DNA from: an uncultured Bacteroidales bacterium
GTDB taxonomy: Bacteria; Bacteroidota; Bacteroidia; Bacteroidales; F082
Reading direction: 5' to 3'
NCBI GenBank assembly: GCA_937896895.1
Contig: CALBNV010000010.1
Location: 1-9,275, forward strand
Length of the DNA stretch: 9,275 nt
This document shows, piece by piece, positions 1 through 5,930 of this stretch (its first letter is position 1; the number at the start of each line of letters is the position of its first letter). The position numbers were made by a program, and so were the translations under genes. Under the pieces are notes generated by a model. It was not told the DNA's origin and searched no databases. It saw only the letters and a list, made by a program, of their open reading frames with translations.

Positions 1-1
1 C

Positions 2-427
2 GGTAATAATACGTTGGAACTTTGCATAACCTCTTCTGCTATGGGTGTTCCTTCTCAGGCTTTGGTTGAAGAGGTACAGCAACTGATTGATCCGAACGAA
101 AACGGTGACGGTGCCGGAGTTGCACCAATTGGTGCAATGTGTACCGTTACAGGCTGTACTTCAAAAACCATTAACGTTTCAATGAATCTGACCGTTGAAG
201 GTGGCTATACAAAATCAGCAGTTATGGAGAAGGTTGAAGAAAACATTGCAAACTATCTCCGTTCCATTGCTTTTGTTAATAGCTATGTTTCCTATGCTCA
301 GTTATCAAACGTGATTCACGATACAGACGGTGTTTATGATTTTGATACACTGAAAATTAACAACGGAATCATAAACGTAACACTTGGAGAACGTGAAGTT
401 CCTATTCTTGGGACGGTGATTGGATGA
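2..427 (+). CDS. Baseplate J-like protein, C-terminal part (5' end outside window)
   Basis: The frame is open from the window edge, so the gene starts upstream; about 141 residues are visible. The visible part has the layout typical of the C-terminal half of phage Baseplate_J/gp47-like proteins: a SSAMGVPSQALVEEVQQLI segment, an acidic IDPNENGDGAG stretch, an APIGA turn, then a beta-rich tail with a late VYDFDTLKINNG segment. These proteins build the baseplate wedge of contractile-tailed (Mu/P2-like) phages. The TTG at base 14 is not a credible start because the homology-like sequence runs through it. The stop overlaps the next start (ATGA), as expected for the conserved pair baseplate J then YmfQ. 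Base composition is clearly more AT-rich than the genes after 2.6 kb. The family call rests on pattern and gene order, not on a database search. Confidence 0.85.
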   Translation, partial: GNNTLELCITSSAMGVPSQALVEEVQQLIDPNENGDGAGVAPIGAMCTVTGCTSKTINVSMNLTVEGGYTKSAVMEKVEENIANYLRSIAFVNSYVSYAQLSNVIHDTDGVYDFDTLKINNGIINVTLGEREVPILGTVIG

Positions 428-969
428 CGGTTCAAGAATTTGCTTTGAAGCAGTTACATTCTATTATTCAACATGATCCTTGGGTAATAGAGGTTATGAA
501 AGCTGGTGGCTTTCCCTTAGACGGTCTTGCAGAAAAGTTAATTGAAGCTTGGAACGCTGATGATTTTGACGCGTTATCTTTGGAACATTGCCAGAGATAC
601 GAACGAATGTTGAAAATCACAGTAACGGGTGACAGTCTGGAAGATAGACGGTCAGCAATCAAAGCTGCATGGAGAACGAACGAAAAACCTAATGCAGAAA
701 TGATTCAGCAACTTTGCGATAGCTGGAAGAACGGCGAAGTTACTGTAAGTTATGATTATACAACGGCAACGTTGGTCTTGACATTTACTGGTGAAATTGG
801 TGTTCCTGATGATATTGACGGTTTGAAGAATGCAATGATAAAAGCCGTTCCAGCACATATCAAAATTGAATACGCTTATCATTATTACAACATCGAAGAT
901 GTTAACGGTTTGACAATTGCAGAAATTAACAACACGTTAATCAGTACTTTTGCAGGGGGTGGTGTGTAA
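424..969 (+). CDS. YmfQ/Mu gp48-like tail protein (DUF2313 type)
   Basis: This 181-residue protein starts at an ATG that overlaps the baseplate J stop by 4 bases. Its length, its position straight after baseplate J, and its content match the YmfQ (DUF2313) family. Those contents are an N-terminal helical part with a WVIEVMKAGGFPLDGLAEKL segment, a TVTGDSLEDRRSAIKAAW motif near residues 67-84 where the family usually has a 'RR..I...' helix, and a C-terminal beta/alpha half ending in PAHIKIEYAYHYYN (about residues 143-156). In Mu-like and many Bacillota phages this protein sits at the baseplate between gpJ and the fibre. G+C is low (33-43% in counted lines), like the gene before it and unlike the tail proteins after it. 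A very long antisense ORF here is a shadow. Confidence 0.88.
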   Translation: MTVQEFALKQLHSIIQHDPWVIEVMKAGGFPLDGLAEKLIEAWNADDFDALSLEHCQRYERMLKITVTGDSLEDRRSAIKAAWRTNEKPNAEMIQQLCDSWKNGEVTVSYDYTTATLVLTFTGEIGVPDDIDGLKNAMIKAVPAHIKIEYAYHYYNIEDVNGLTIAEINNTLISTFAGGGV

Positions 970-1038
970 ATGCCAAATTACACTGAAAATGTTAATTTAC
1001 GGTTAATTACGAAAATTTTAACACGCAAACCATGTTAA
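970..1038 (+). pseudogene. N-terminal fragment of the tail fibre, cut off by a frameshift
   Basis: An ATG directly after the YmfQ stop, with a strong ribosome binding site (GGGGGTGG about 10 bases upstream), opens MPNYTENVNLRLITK, which is the usual N-terminus of Bacillota phage tail fibres. The frame then runs to a stop after 22 codons. The expected continuation, NFNTQTMLNDNWDKID, lies in the next frame. One extra base within about 1009-1019 (the ACGAAAATTTTA stretch) would join them. The site is not a canonical X XXY YYZ slippery heptamer in this frame, so programmed frameshifting is not supported. It is either a real mutation or an indel at a short A/T run in the assembly. Confidence 0.6.
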
Positions 1039-1964
1039 ACGACAATTGGGACAAAATCGACGACGCGATCGGCGACCTGCCCGGCACGTTGGCGGAGATG
1101 GGACTGTCTCAGTATGGGAGCGTTGCGGATGCGGTAAATAAACTGGCGGATTTTGGGAATTGGTATGTGTGGAGTAAAGTAAAATATGGCGCACCCAGAT
1201 ATGGGCTGGTGGCGGTAGGCAGTTCCGGCTATATCGGACACAGCTCCAGCACCACCGTATATCAAGTTGCGGATAGTGTACGATTAAATGCAGCGGGAAC
1301 CGATGTAGAGATGGTAAACCCAACAAACGTAACTTTTGCCAGTCCGAGCTATTTGGAAATGGAATCCGGTATGCGATACAAATACGTCAAATTTGTATCG
1401 CAGAGCAGTGGCACGAACGTCCTAAACACGGGTGACATATATTATTTTGGTGAATCTGCGACTTTCACAAGACCAAGCGGACAAAACTATATATATGGCG
1501 GAAATTATTCTGTTGTACGATATTTACCGCCTGCTGTTGTATCGTCCGAAATGGTATTTTCTCCTGTTGAAGATGCGTATCCGCAAGACGGTTACATCGG
1601 TGAGTATAGATATATCGCGGAAGGTAATATTTTCACGGGTCAAGTCGTTCAAAAGTATGAATACACTGGTACGGGCACCTACGGACAGAGCCACCCGACG
1701 GAGTGGCATTTTGCTCATAAACCATCAATTATTGTTGTCAATGGCTATGTGCTCCTGAGCGCGTACAATGTTGGAAGCAGAACGCCGATATCAAAATCGT
1801 TTTACACTCCGGGACAACCGGGCAGTCCGTATTCGGTAGAGATGTATACGTCTGATGATGGTCTGACGATGTATCTATATAGCATGGCGACTTCGTCAAA
1901 TCAGCCAGCCTTGAAACAGTTTAACAATCAGGGCACAGCGTACAAAGTTATTGCATTCGGTTAA
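1032..1964 (+). CDS. Phage tail fibre / receptor-binding protein (5' end frameshifted)
   Basis: The 310-residue open frame starts inside the conserved fibre N-terminus: MLNDNWDKIDDAI is normally preceded by ...TFN-x-x-T in one frame, and here those residues lie upstream in the same frame without a start codon. The ATG at 1032 has no ribosome binding site, so the native start is probably the ATG at 970 (see the fragment entry). The N-terminal ~30 residues are the baseplate-docking part. The remainder is rich in Tyr, Gly, Ser and Thr and beta-strand-like, with a YEYTGTGTYGQSHPTEWHF segment near residue 210, a theme common in distal fibre domains. G+C is about 60% to base ~1290, about 37% at 1440-1560, then about 48%, suggesting an exchanged receptor-binding part. 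If the frameshift is real, the fibre is probably not made; if it is an assembly indel, the protein is about 330 residues. Confidence 0.75.
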   Translation: MLNDNWDKIDDAIGDLPGTLAEMGLSQYGSVADAVNKLADFGNWYVWSKVKYGAPRYGLVAVGSSGYIGHSSSTTVYQVADSVRLNAAGTDVEMVNPTNVTFASPSYLEMESGMRYKYVKFVSQSSGTNVLNTGDIYYFGESATFTRPSGQNYIYGGNYSVVRYLPPAVVSSEMVFSPVEDAYPQDGYIGEYRYIAEGNIFTGQVVQKYEYTGTGTYGQSHPTEWHFAHKPSIIVVNGYVLLSAYNVGSRTPISKSFYTPGQPGSPYSVEMYTSDDGLTMYLYSMATSSNQPALKQFNNQGTAYKVIAFG

Positions 1965-1970
1965 AGGCAG

Positions 1971-2315
1971 GTGATTCTTACGTATTACATCAACAGCACA
2001 CCCACAAATTCCAACTACGGCAACCCGTCTTCCCGTGGCGAAATTGCCCTGCCGGATGAATTTCTTGACAAGTATATTTCCGCAAAAGGTTTTGTTTTGC
2101 CTACCATCGACAACGGTGTTGTCGTTAGTTTGGAAGTCAATCAGGAAGCGTTAGACGCATACAACGCGGAACATCCTGACCGACCTGAACCCATCCCGGA
2201 ACAGCCGGACAATCTTATTCGTGACGAACAGGGCAACGGCTACGAGCAGATTATCATTGACGGCAAAATCACACTGCGCTGTGTAGAATTTGCCGACGGA
2301 AGTTGCAACTATTAA
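1971..2315 (+). CDS. Small phage protein downstream of the tail fibre (function unknown)
   Basis: The frame encodes about 111-114 residues: TYYINSTPTNSNYGNPSSRG at the N-terminus, then a LPDEFLDKYISAKGFVLPTI stretch, and a Pro/Glu-rich linker (HPDRPEPIPEQPDN, about residues 69-82) before a small C-terminal beta part. It begins 6 bases after the fibre stop. The start is uncertain: GTG at 1971 is only 3 bases from AAAGG; ATT at 1974 is better spaced; and the position best placed behind GGCAGGTG is ACG at 1980, where related proteins would be expected to begin MYYIN. Similar proteins follow fibres in Bacillota phages and could be fibre-assembly or accessory factors. That is a guess from position only. 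Confidence 0.65.
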   Translation: MILTYYINSTPTNSNYGNPSSRGEIALPDEFLDKYISAKGFVLPTIDNGVVVSLEVNQEALDAYNAEHPDRPEPIPEQPDNLIRDEQGNGYEQIIIDGKITLRCVEFADGSCNY

Positions 2316-2328
2316 AGGGGGTTATTCT

Positions 2329-2538
2329 ATGTATTTTACTCTTCAGATTCTGATTAAGGCTGACGGCTATGACCGCAGCACCACCATGCATGACACCATC
2401 GACGAAGCGGAAAAGCAGTTTCACCAGAACATGGTCAGCGCAATGAATAATGCAGATTACCAGCGTGCAATTATGATGGTACTGGACGGTGCAGACGGTT
2501 CTATCAAGTTCCGTCGTGTGTGGAATAGAGGCGTTTAA
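2329..2538 (+). CDS. Small phage protein, function unknown
   Basis: A 69-residue protein starts at the ATG at 2329, chosen because AAAGGGGG lies 7 bases upstream; an earlier in-frame ATG/ATT region at 2290 lies inside the previous gene and has no such site. The sequence is MYFTLQILIKADGYDRSTTM, then an acidic helical stretch (IDEAEKQFHQNMVSAMNNA) and a basic C-terminus (KFRRVWNRGV). No signal peptide or membrane segment is seen. It sits in the late operon between fibre-associated genes, and I do not recognise a family. Confidence 0.6.
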   Translation: MYFTLQILIKADGYDRSTTMHDTIDEAEKQFHQNMVSAMNNADYQRAIMMVLDGADGSIKFRRVWNRGV

Positions 2539-2566
2539 AATCATCTAATCACTGGGAGGTGATTAC

Positions 2567-2878
2567 ATGGATCGAATTGTAGGACGTGGCACCACGCCTC
2601 GGCTGACGTACCGCCTGCCGTTCCCGGCGGCGGATATCGCGGAGAGCTATATCACCGTACAGCAGAGAGGTGCCACCGTGCTGGAGTACGCGCTGGCGGA
2701 CTGCGAGGTCGGCGAGGACTCTATCTCCGCGCATCTGACGCAGACCGACACGCTGGCACTCGACCCGGAGCACACAGTCAAGATTCAGCTCCGCGTCCGT
2801 ACCGTTCTGGGCGAGGCGATGCGGACAGAAATCACAAGCGTGTCTGTCGGTCGCATCTTGAAAGACGGTGAAATCTGA
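2567..2878 (+). CDS. Conserved phage virion-region protein, function unknown
   Basis: A 103-residue protein follows a very strong ribosome binding site (GGGAGGTGATT, 5 bases before ATG). The pattern is an N-terminal G-x-T-P-x-L-x-Y strand, PFPAADIAESYITVQQRG, a LEYALADCEVGEDSISAHLTQ-like stretch (about residues 40-60), then VKIQLRVRTVLGEA and a final VGRILKDGEI. I recognise this layout from proteins repeatedly found in tail/fibre regions of Clostridia phages, probably an immunoglobulin-like beta-sandwich accessory of the fibre or baseplate, but no function is established. The stop shares a base with the next start (TGATG), so the two are translationally coupled. G+C jumps to about 60% here. 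Confidence 0.72.
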   Translation: MDRIVGRGTTPRLTYRLPFPAADIAESYITVQQRGATVLEYALADCEVGEDSISAHLTQTDTLALDPEHTVKIQLRVRTVLGEAMRTEITSVSVGRILKDGEI

Positions 2879-3162
2879 TGCTGATTAATGCGGATTTCAC
2901 TGTCAGCAATCTGACGATCCCGGCGGAATTGCAGACAGACGTCCAGCTTTCCGCCGATTTCGGCGTCATCGTCGAACGCGAGATTACGCCGGAGGTCTAC
3001 ACAGGGGAGACGGAAGTCTCCCCGGACTTCACCGAGCAGACGCTCGGCACGAAAGAAAAATACATGCTGGCCGACGTGACCGTCCATGCGATAGACGTAT
3101 ATCGCGTGGATAACACGTCGGGCGGAAGAACTGTTTTTATAGGAGGCATATTCGATGGCTGA
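2878..3162 (+). CDS. Phage structural-type protein, function unknown
   Basis: A 94-residue protein starts in the TGATG overlap with the gene before it and overlaps the next gene by 8 bases. The central YTGETEVSPDFTEQTLGTKE segment (about residues 41-60), followed by YMLADVTVHAI and VYRVDNTSGGRTVFIGG at the C-terminus, is the pattern of a small repeat-like domain that recurs in tail and fibre proteins of Bacillota phages ('YTG-x-TEV-P-...-Q-L-T'). It carries no catalytic motif. It is likely a virion or fibre-associated accessory protein; this is inferred from the motif and neighbours. Confidence 0.7.
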   Translation: MLINADFTVSNLTIPAELQTDVQLSADFGVIVEREITPEVYTGETEVSPDFTEQTLGTKEKYMLADVTVHAIDVYRVDNTSGGRTVFIGGIFDG

Positions 3163-3751
3163 ATATAATTCCAAGGTAGTTTTAGCATCCGGCGAGGTAT
3201 TAATCGACCTGACCGGCGACACCGCAACCGCCGACAAGGTGCTTTCGCCTTTTACATTCCACGACAAGAGCGGCGCGCCGGTGACCGGCTCCTGTACTTT
3301 TGACAGCGACACCAGCGGCGACACCGCGACCGTGGCGGAGATTCTGGACGGCAAGACCGCACACGCTCGCGGCGCCCTTCTGACCGGCACCATGCCCAAC
3401 AATGGCAGCGTCACAGGTTCCATCAGTACCAAGGCCGGGCAGTATACCGTGCCGCAGGGCTACCACGACGGCGGCGGCAAGGTCGGCATCAGCGCCACCG
3501 AGCAGGCCAAAATCATCGGCACCAACATCCGTCAGGGCGTCACGATTCTGGGCGTGGCCGGCACGCTGTCACCCGGTGAGGGCGTCGTCGCACAGGCCAA
3601 GACCGCAACGCCCAAATTTAGCCAGCAGGTCATCACGCCGGACACTGCGTCCGGCTACACGCACTTATCCAGCGTCACAATACCTGCAATCGCGGTAACC
3701 TATAGCGACAACTCCGCCGGCGGAAAGACCGTCACGATCGGATCGGTCTGA
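3155..3751 (+). CDS. Phage tail/structural protein with GTVLIDLTGDT-type N-terminal repeat
   Basis: A 198-residue protein has AGGAGG 9 bases before its ATG, inside the end of the previous gene. It is low-complexity and beta-rich: an N-terminal SGEVLIDLTGDTATADKVL motif (about 12-30), two HDKSGAPVTGSCTFDSD / GKTAHARGALLTGTMPNNG modules, a GSISTKAGQYTVPQGYHDGG module (about 84-103), ATEQAKIIGTNIRQGVTILG (about 113-132), and a C-terminal VVAQAKTATPKFSQQ...GGKTVTIG stretch. This is the standard order of a widespread Bacillota phage 'tail protein' found next to fibres. Its N-terminal module is repeated in the following gene. It is probably exposed on the virion near the fibre; exact role unknown. 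Confidence 0.8.
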   Translation: MAEYNSKVVLASGEVLIDLTGDTATADKVLSPFTFHDKSGAPVTGSCTFDSDTSGDTATVAEILDGKTAHARGALLTGTMPNNGSVTGSISTKAGQYTVPQGYHDGGGKVGISATEQAKIIGTNIRQGVTILGVAGTLSPGEGVVAQAKTATPKFSQQVITPDTASGYTHLSSVTIPAIAVTYSDNSAGGKTVTIGSV

Positions 3752-3753
3752 TT

Positions 3754-4242
3754 ATGGCAAATAACAAAATCCAACTGGCCGACGGCACCGTCCTGCTTGA
3801 CCTGTCAGCGGACACTGTGACCAGTGCGGCCGATATCGTGGCCGGGAAGTATGGACATACAGCAGCCGGCACCAGAGTGCTGGGCACAGCTCAGACAGGC
3901 GGCGGAGGCGGAAAAAATGTGCAAGGCTATCTCGGCTATCAGAGCATTTCGGCATCGTCTTACACCGCCACCAACGTAAAATTAACCGTAGCGAAAACCG
4001 GCACTTATAGGGTGTCATGGGCTGGCTGGCGTAACACCAACGGCGGCACGTCCGGCAGTCAGCTATATATCAACGGCTCCGCATACGACTCCGCAAATAC
4101 GACCTTTACGAACACGTACGGCCAGAGCGTCACGCTGACAGACGTGTCATTGACTGCGGGTCAGGAAATCGTTGTCCGCGCGAGGGCGAGAAGCACGTCA
4201 TACGTGATGGCGGTCGGCAATCTGATAATTGAAGAGGTTTAA
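3754..4242 (+). CDS. Phage tail/structural protein, paralogous N-terminus to the gene before it
   Basis: A 162-residue protein starts 2 bases after the previous stop without a clear ribosome binding site, so coupling is likely. Residues about 6-25 (LADGTVLLDLSADTVTSAAD) repeat the N-terminal module of the upstream protein. A G-rich hinge (TGGGGG, about 47-53) then leads into a compact beta-rich domain (about 55-162) with KLTVAKTGTYRVSWAGW, a SQLYINGSAYDS strand pair and a SLTAGQEIVVRARARSTSY segment. The second half looks like a jelly-roll or Ig-like adhesion domain. I infer a decoration or fibre-tip protein. It ends the tail block; no terminator follows. Confidence 0.75.
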   Translation: MANNKIQLADGTVLLDLSADTVTSAADIVAGKYGHTAAGTRVLGTAQTGGGGGKNVQGYLGYQSISASSYTATNVKLTVAKTGTYRVSWAGWRNTNGGTSGSQLYINGSAYDSANTTFTNTYGQSVTLTDVSLTAGQEIVVRARARSTSYVMAVGNLIIEEV

Positions 4243-4250
4243 AAACACAG

Positions 4251-4334
4251 ATGCCCACCGTTGAGAGATACGGAAAGAACCGCGCGTATTGTCGCGGCGA
4301 GAAAAGGGCGGACGCGCCCGCGTCAGGTTTGTGA
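4251..4334 (+). CDS. Possible 27-residue small protein
   Basis: An ATG 8 bases after the preceding stop opens MPTVERYGKNRAYCRGEKR followed by ADAPASGL and TGA. It is basic and compositionally protein-like, and would fill the gap between tail and lysis genes. The nearest ribosome binding site (AGAGG) is 13 bases upstream, which is long. Three hairpins overlap it, so the segment may act at the RNA level instead. I do not recognise a family. Confidence 0.3.
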   Translation: MPTVERYGKNRAYCRGEKRADAPASGL

Positions 4335-4350
4335 GCGGCTTTACTGACGC
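4280..4350 (+). other. Three consecutive hairpins between tail and lysis genes
   Basis: Directly visible inverted repeats: CCGCG at 4280-4284 with CGCGG at 4293-4297; GGGCG at 4306-4310 with CGCCC at 4315-4319 (GACG loop); GCGTCAG at 4320-4326 with CTGACGC at 4344-4350. No T-run follows any of them, so they are not ordinary intrinsic terminators. They could be a processing or pausing element tuning holin expression, or a by-product of GC-rich coding sequence in the small ORF they overlap. Confidence 0.4.
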
Positions 4351-4377
4351 CTATTTAAAAATCGGAGGCTTTACGAT

Positions 4378-4830
4378 ATGAATCATTTAACTGATTTCAA
4401 AATCGCGCTGGCGGCGGCCTGCGCTACTCTCTCCGCCCTGTGGGGTTGGGTCGGCTGGCTCATCGTGGCGTGGATCGTCCTCATGGGCATTGACTACGTC
4501 ACCGGCAGCGCGGCGGCTCTCCGCTCCGGCACATGGTCGTCCAGCGTTGCGCGGGAGGGACTGTGGCACAAATCCGGCAGCATGTTCGCTGTCGTGATGG
4601 CCGGCATTTTAGATTTAACTATCCAGTTGCTACTCACAAACGCGGGCATAGACTGCCCGGTCAAGGCGGCGCTCCTGCCTCTGTGCACTGTTTGGTACCT
4701 GCTCACCGAGGCCGGCAGTATACTGGAAAATGTCGGCGCAATGGGCGCACCGCTGCCTGTCTTTCTGGTTAATGCAATTAAAGTGTTACGCGATAAAGTC
4801 GACGACGCGGGGGAGGACGTGACGCAATGA
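4378..4830 (+). CDS. Phage holin, TcdE/Cph1 type (holin family 4)
   Basis: This 150-residue inner-membrane protein is expected to form the lesion that releases or activates the endolysin at the end of infection. Hydrophobic segments lie at about residues 10-40 (probably two passes around LWGWVGWLIVAWIVLMGIDY), 68-88 and 96-113. The family signature is clear: a DYVTG turn after the first hydrophobic block and WYLLTEAGSILENV then GAMGAPLP at about 106-127. The C-terminus is charged (KVLRDKVDDAGEDVTQ). Length is normal for the family. CGGAGG stands 10 bases before ATG. The stop overlaps the next gene (ATGA). Dual-start holin control is not evident. Confidence 0.93.
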   Translation: MNHLTDFKIALAAACATLSALWGWVGWLIVAWIVLMGIDYVTGSAAALRSGTWSSSVAREGLWHKSGSMFAVVMAGILDLTIQLLLTNAGIDCPVKAALLPLCTVWYLLTEAGSILENVGAMGAPLPVFLVNAIKVLRDKVDDAGEDVTQ

Positions 4831-5042
4831 CCGAATTGTTGACCATGCAAGTCCGGCGTCCTGCCATCCATGAGGCCTGTCGTGTCGTGGCTTTCCATAT
4901 CAGAGACGGCCACAAGTGGGAGCTGGCCAAGCGATCCGACGGCCACCTGTGGCGCATCCTGCGCGACGGCGACCTGTGGGTCGAAACGACTCATGCAGGT
5001 CGGGCTCATGAGATTTTCAATGATATTCTGGAAAGGGGCTGA
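4827..5042 (+). CDS. Small cytoplasmic protein inside the lysis cassette, function unknown
   Basis: A 71-residue protein overlaps the holin stop by 4 bases (ATGA) and ends just before the endolysin start, so it is co-translated with the lysis genes. It is soluble-looking, with no signal peptide or membrane segment: MTELLTMQVRRPAIHEACRV, then alternating strand-like residues (VAFHIRDG, WELAKRSDG, LWRILRDGD, LWVETTHAG) and a C-terminal helix (AHEIFNDILERG). The repeated hydrophobic-x-charged-D/G pattern suggests a small beta-sheet fold. An in-frame extension of the endolysin frame also covers this region, but it lacks a start with a ribosome binding site. Possible roles are lysis timing or an accessory function; none is demonstrated. 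Confidence 0.65.
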   Translation: MTELLTMQVRRPAIHEACRVVAFHIRDGHKWELAKRSDGHLWRILRDGDLWVETTHAGRAHEIFNDILERG

Positions 5043-5046
5043 CGGT

Positions 5047-5889
5047 ATGTACAAGCCCGTATCATATTTACAGACTGACCCGCGCTGGAAGTATAACGAC
5101 TATTCGACCAAAGGCGAAAAGACCACAATCGGCGCCAGCGGGTGCGGCCCGACTGCCATGTCGATGGTGCTGGCCACATGGGCCGATCCTAAAGTCACGC
5201 CTGCGACAGAATGCGCTTGGGCGCTGGCGCACGGTTACAAGGCTTTGAAGCAGGGCACATATTACGGATATTTCGTGCCCGCCGGTAAGCGCTACGGTTT
5301 GAAGGTCAGACAGCTGAACACCGTGACGATTTACGGCAACGCCTCGACGATCTACCACGAGCAGGCACGGCAGGCCATCAAAGACGGCCATCTGGTCATC
5401 GCCTGCATGGGGCCCGGTAACTGGACGAGCTCCGGCCATTACGTCCTCGTCTACGATATCGACGGCGACCTGATACGAATCAATGACCCGGCCAGCACGC
5501 TGTTGCGTCGCGTCGCCGGTTCCTATGCGCTGTTCAAGCAGCAGGTAAAATTTTATTGGGTTATCGAGCATCCGCCCGTAAAGGCGGAACCCAAAAAGGA
5601 GGATGGTCTGGACATGACTATCGACGAATTTATCAGCAAACTGACGCCCGAGCAGGCAGCCAGCATCATGTCAAAAGCACAGCAGGCCGCCGGCCAGCAG
5701 GCGCTCCCGGAGTGGTTTACCACTGAGTGGCAACGTGCACAGGCGGCAGGCCTGACTGACGGCAAGCATCCCGAACAGCTGGCCAAGCGCGACGAGGTCG
5801 CCGCGATGATTGTCCGCGCAGGAGTCGACAAGATGCAGGCCGAGATTGACGCGCTCAAGCGAGCCCTCGCAGACGCAAATCTGGACTGA
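5047..5889 (+). CDS. Endolysin: C39-like peptidase domain plus C-terminal SLH-like wall-binding region
   Basis: A 280-residue protein; ATG 5047 is chosen over the longer upstream frame because AAAGGGG lies about 10 bases before it and the C39_2 domain starts at once (VSYLQTDPRW). The N-terminal papain-like peptidase (about 1-175) has Cys33 in GASGCGPTAMSM, His131 in SGHYVLVYDIDGD and Asn146/Asp147 in RINDPAS: the expected Cys/His/Asp-or-Asn triad, with Gln9 a candidate oxyanion residue. Such domains cut peptidoglycan peptide links. A charged linker (about 176-189, KAEPKKEDGLD) follows, then a helix (190-215) and PEWFTTEWQRAQAAGLTDGK with RDEVAAMIVRA (221-258), close to the SLH-like motif seen at the ends of Bacillota amidases. 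A short terminal coiled coil (262-277) may drive oligomerisation. No signal peptide, so export relies on the holin. Confidence 0.9.
   Translation: MYKPVSYLQTDPRWKYNDYSTKGEKTTIGASGCGPTAMSMVLATWADPKVTPATECAWALAHGYKALKQGTYYGYFVPAGKRYGLKVRQLNTVTIYGNASTIYHEQARQAIKDGHLVIACMGPGNWTSSGHYVLVYDIDGDLIRINDPASTLLRRVAGSYALFKQQVKFYWVIEHPPVKAEPKKEDGLDMTIDEFISKLTPEQAASIMSKAQQAAGQQALPEWFTTEWQRAQAAGLTDGKHPEQLAKRDEVAAMIVRAGVDKMQAEIDALKRALADANLD
5593..5616 (+). promoter_or_regulatory. Internal ribosome binding site and start in the endolysin gene
   Basis: In the linker codons, AAGGAGG (5596-5602) precedes an in-frame ATG at 5614 (Met190) by 11 bases. Use of it would give a 91-residue product containing only the wall-binding and coiled-coil part. 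Secondary translation products of this kind are established for other Gram-positive phage endolysins (for example CTP1L, CD27L and Lys170). The KKED codons alone could produce the motif by chance. Confidence 0.5.
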
Positions 5890-5897
5890 CGCAATTA

Positions 5898-5930
5898 AGC
5901 CCCGGAGCCTTTACGGTTCCGGGGCTTTTG
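5898..5930. terminator. Bidirectional intrinsic terminator after lysis cassette and HTH gene
   Basis: A 12-bp stem (5898-5909 with 5915-5926, one G-U pair) with loop TTTAC is followed on the plus strand by TTTTGTTATTT. On the minus strand the same stem is followed by TTAATT. It separates convergent units: the late lysis genes on the left and the HTH/acidic operon ending at 5931. Confidence 0.9.

Noticed and set aside
1009..1020. Programmed -1 frameshift in the fibre gene
   Set aside because: The AAAATTTTA run does not fall as X XXY YYZ in the upstream frame and no clear downstream pseudoknot is seen.
1018..1326. Long minus-strand ORFs across the tail fibre start (102 and 76 aa)
   Set aside because: No ribosome binding site, Cys/Pro/Arg-rich shadow composition, and opposite to a clear fibre gene.
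2785..3432. 215-aa minus-strand ORF
   Set aside because: Lies antisense to three recognisable plus-strand tail genes with good starts; it is a shadow of GC-rich coding sequence.
4870..5046. In-frame upstream extension of the endolysin
   Set aside because: Sequence is out-of-frame reading of the 71-residue gene; the C39 domain and ribosome binding site support ATG 5047.
4494..5054. 186-aa minus-strand ORF
   Set aside because: Antisense to holin and its neighbour; no start signal and unlikely composition.
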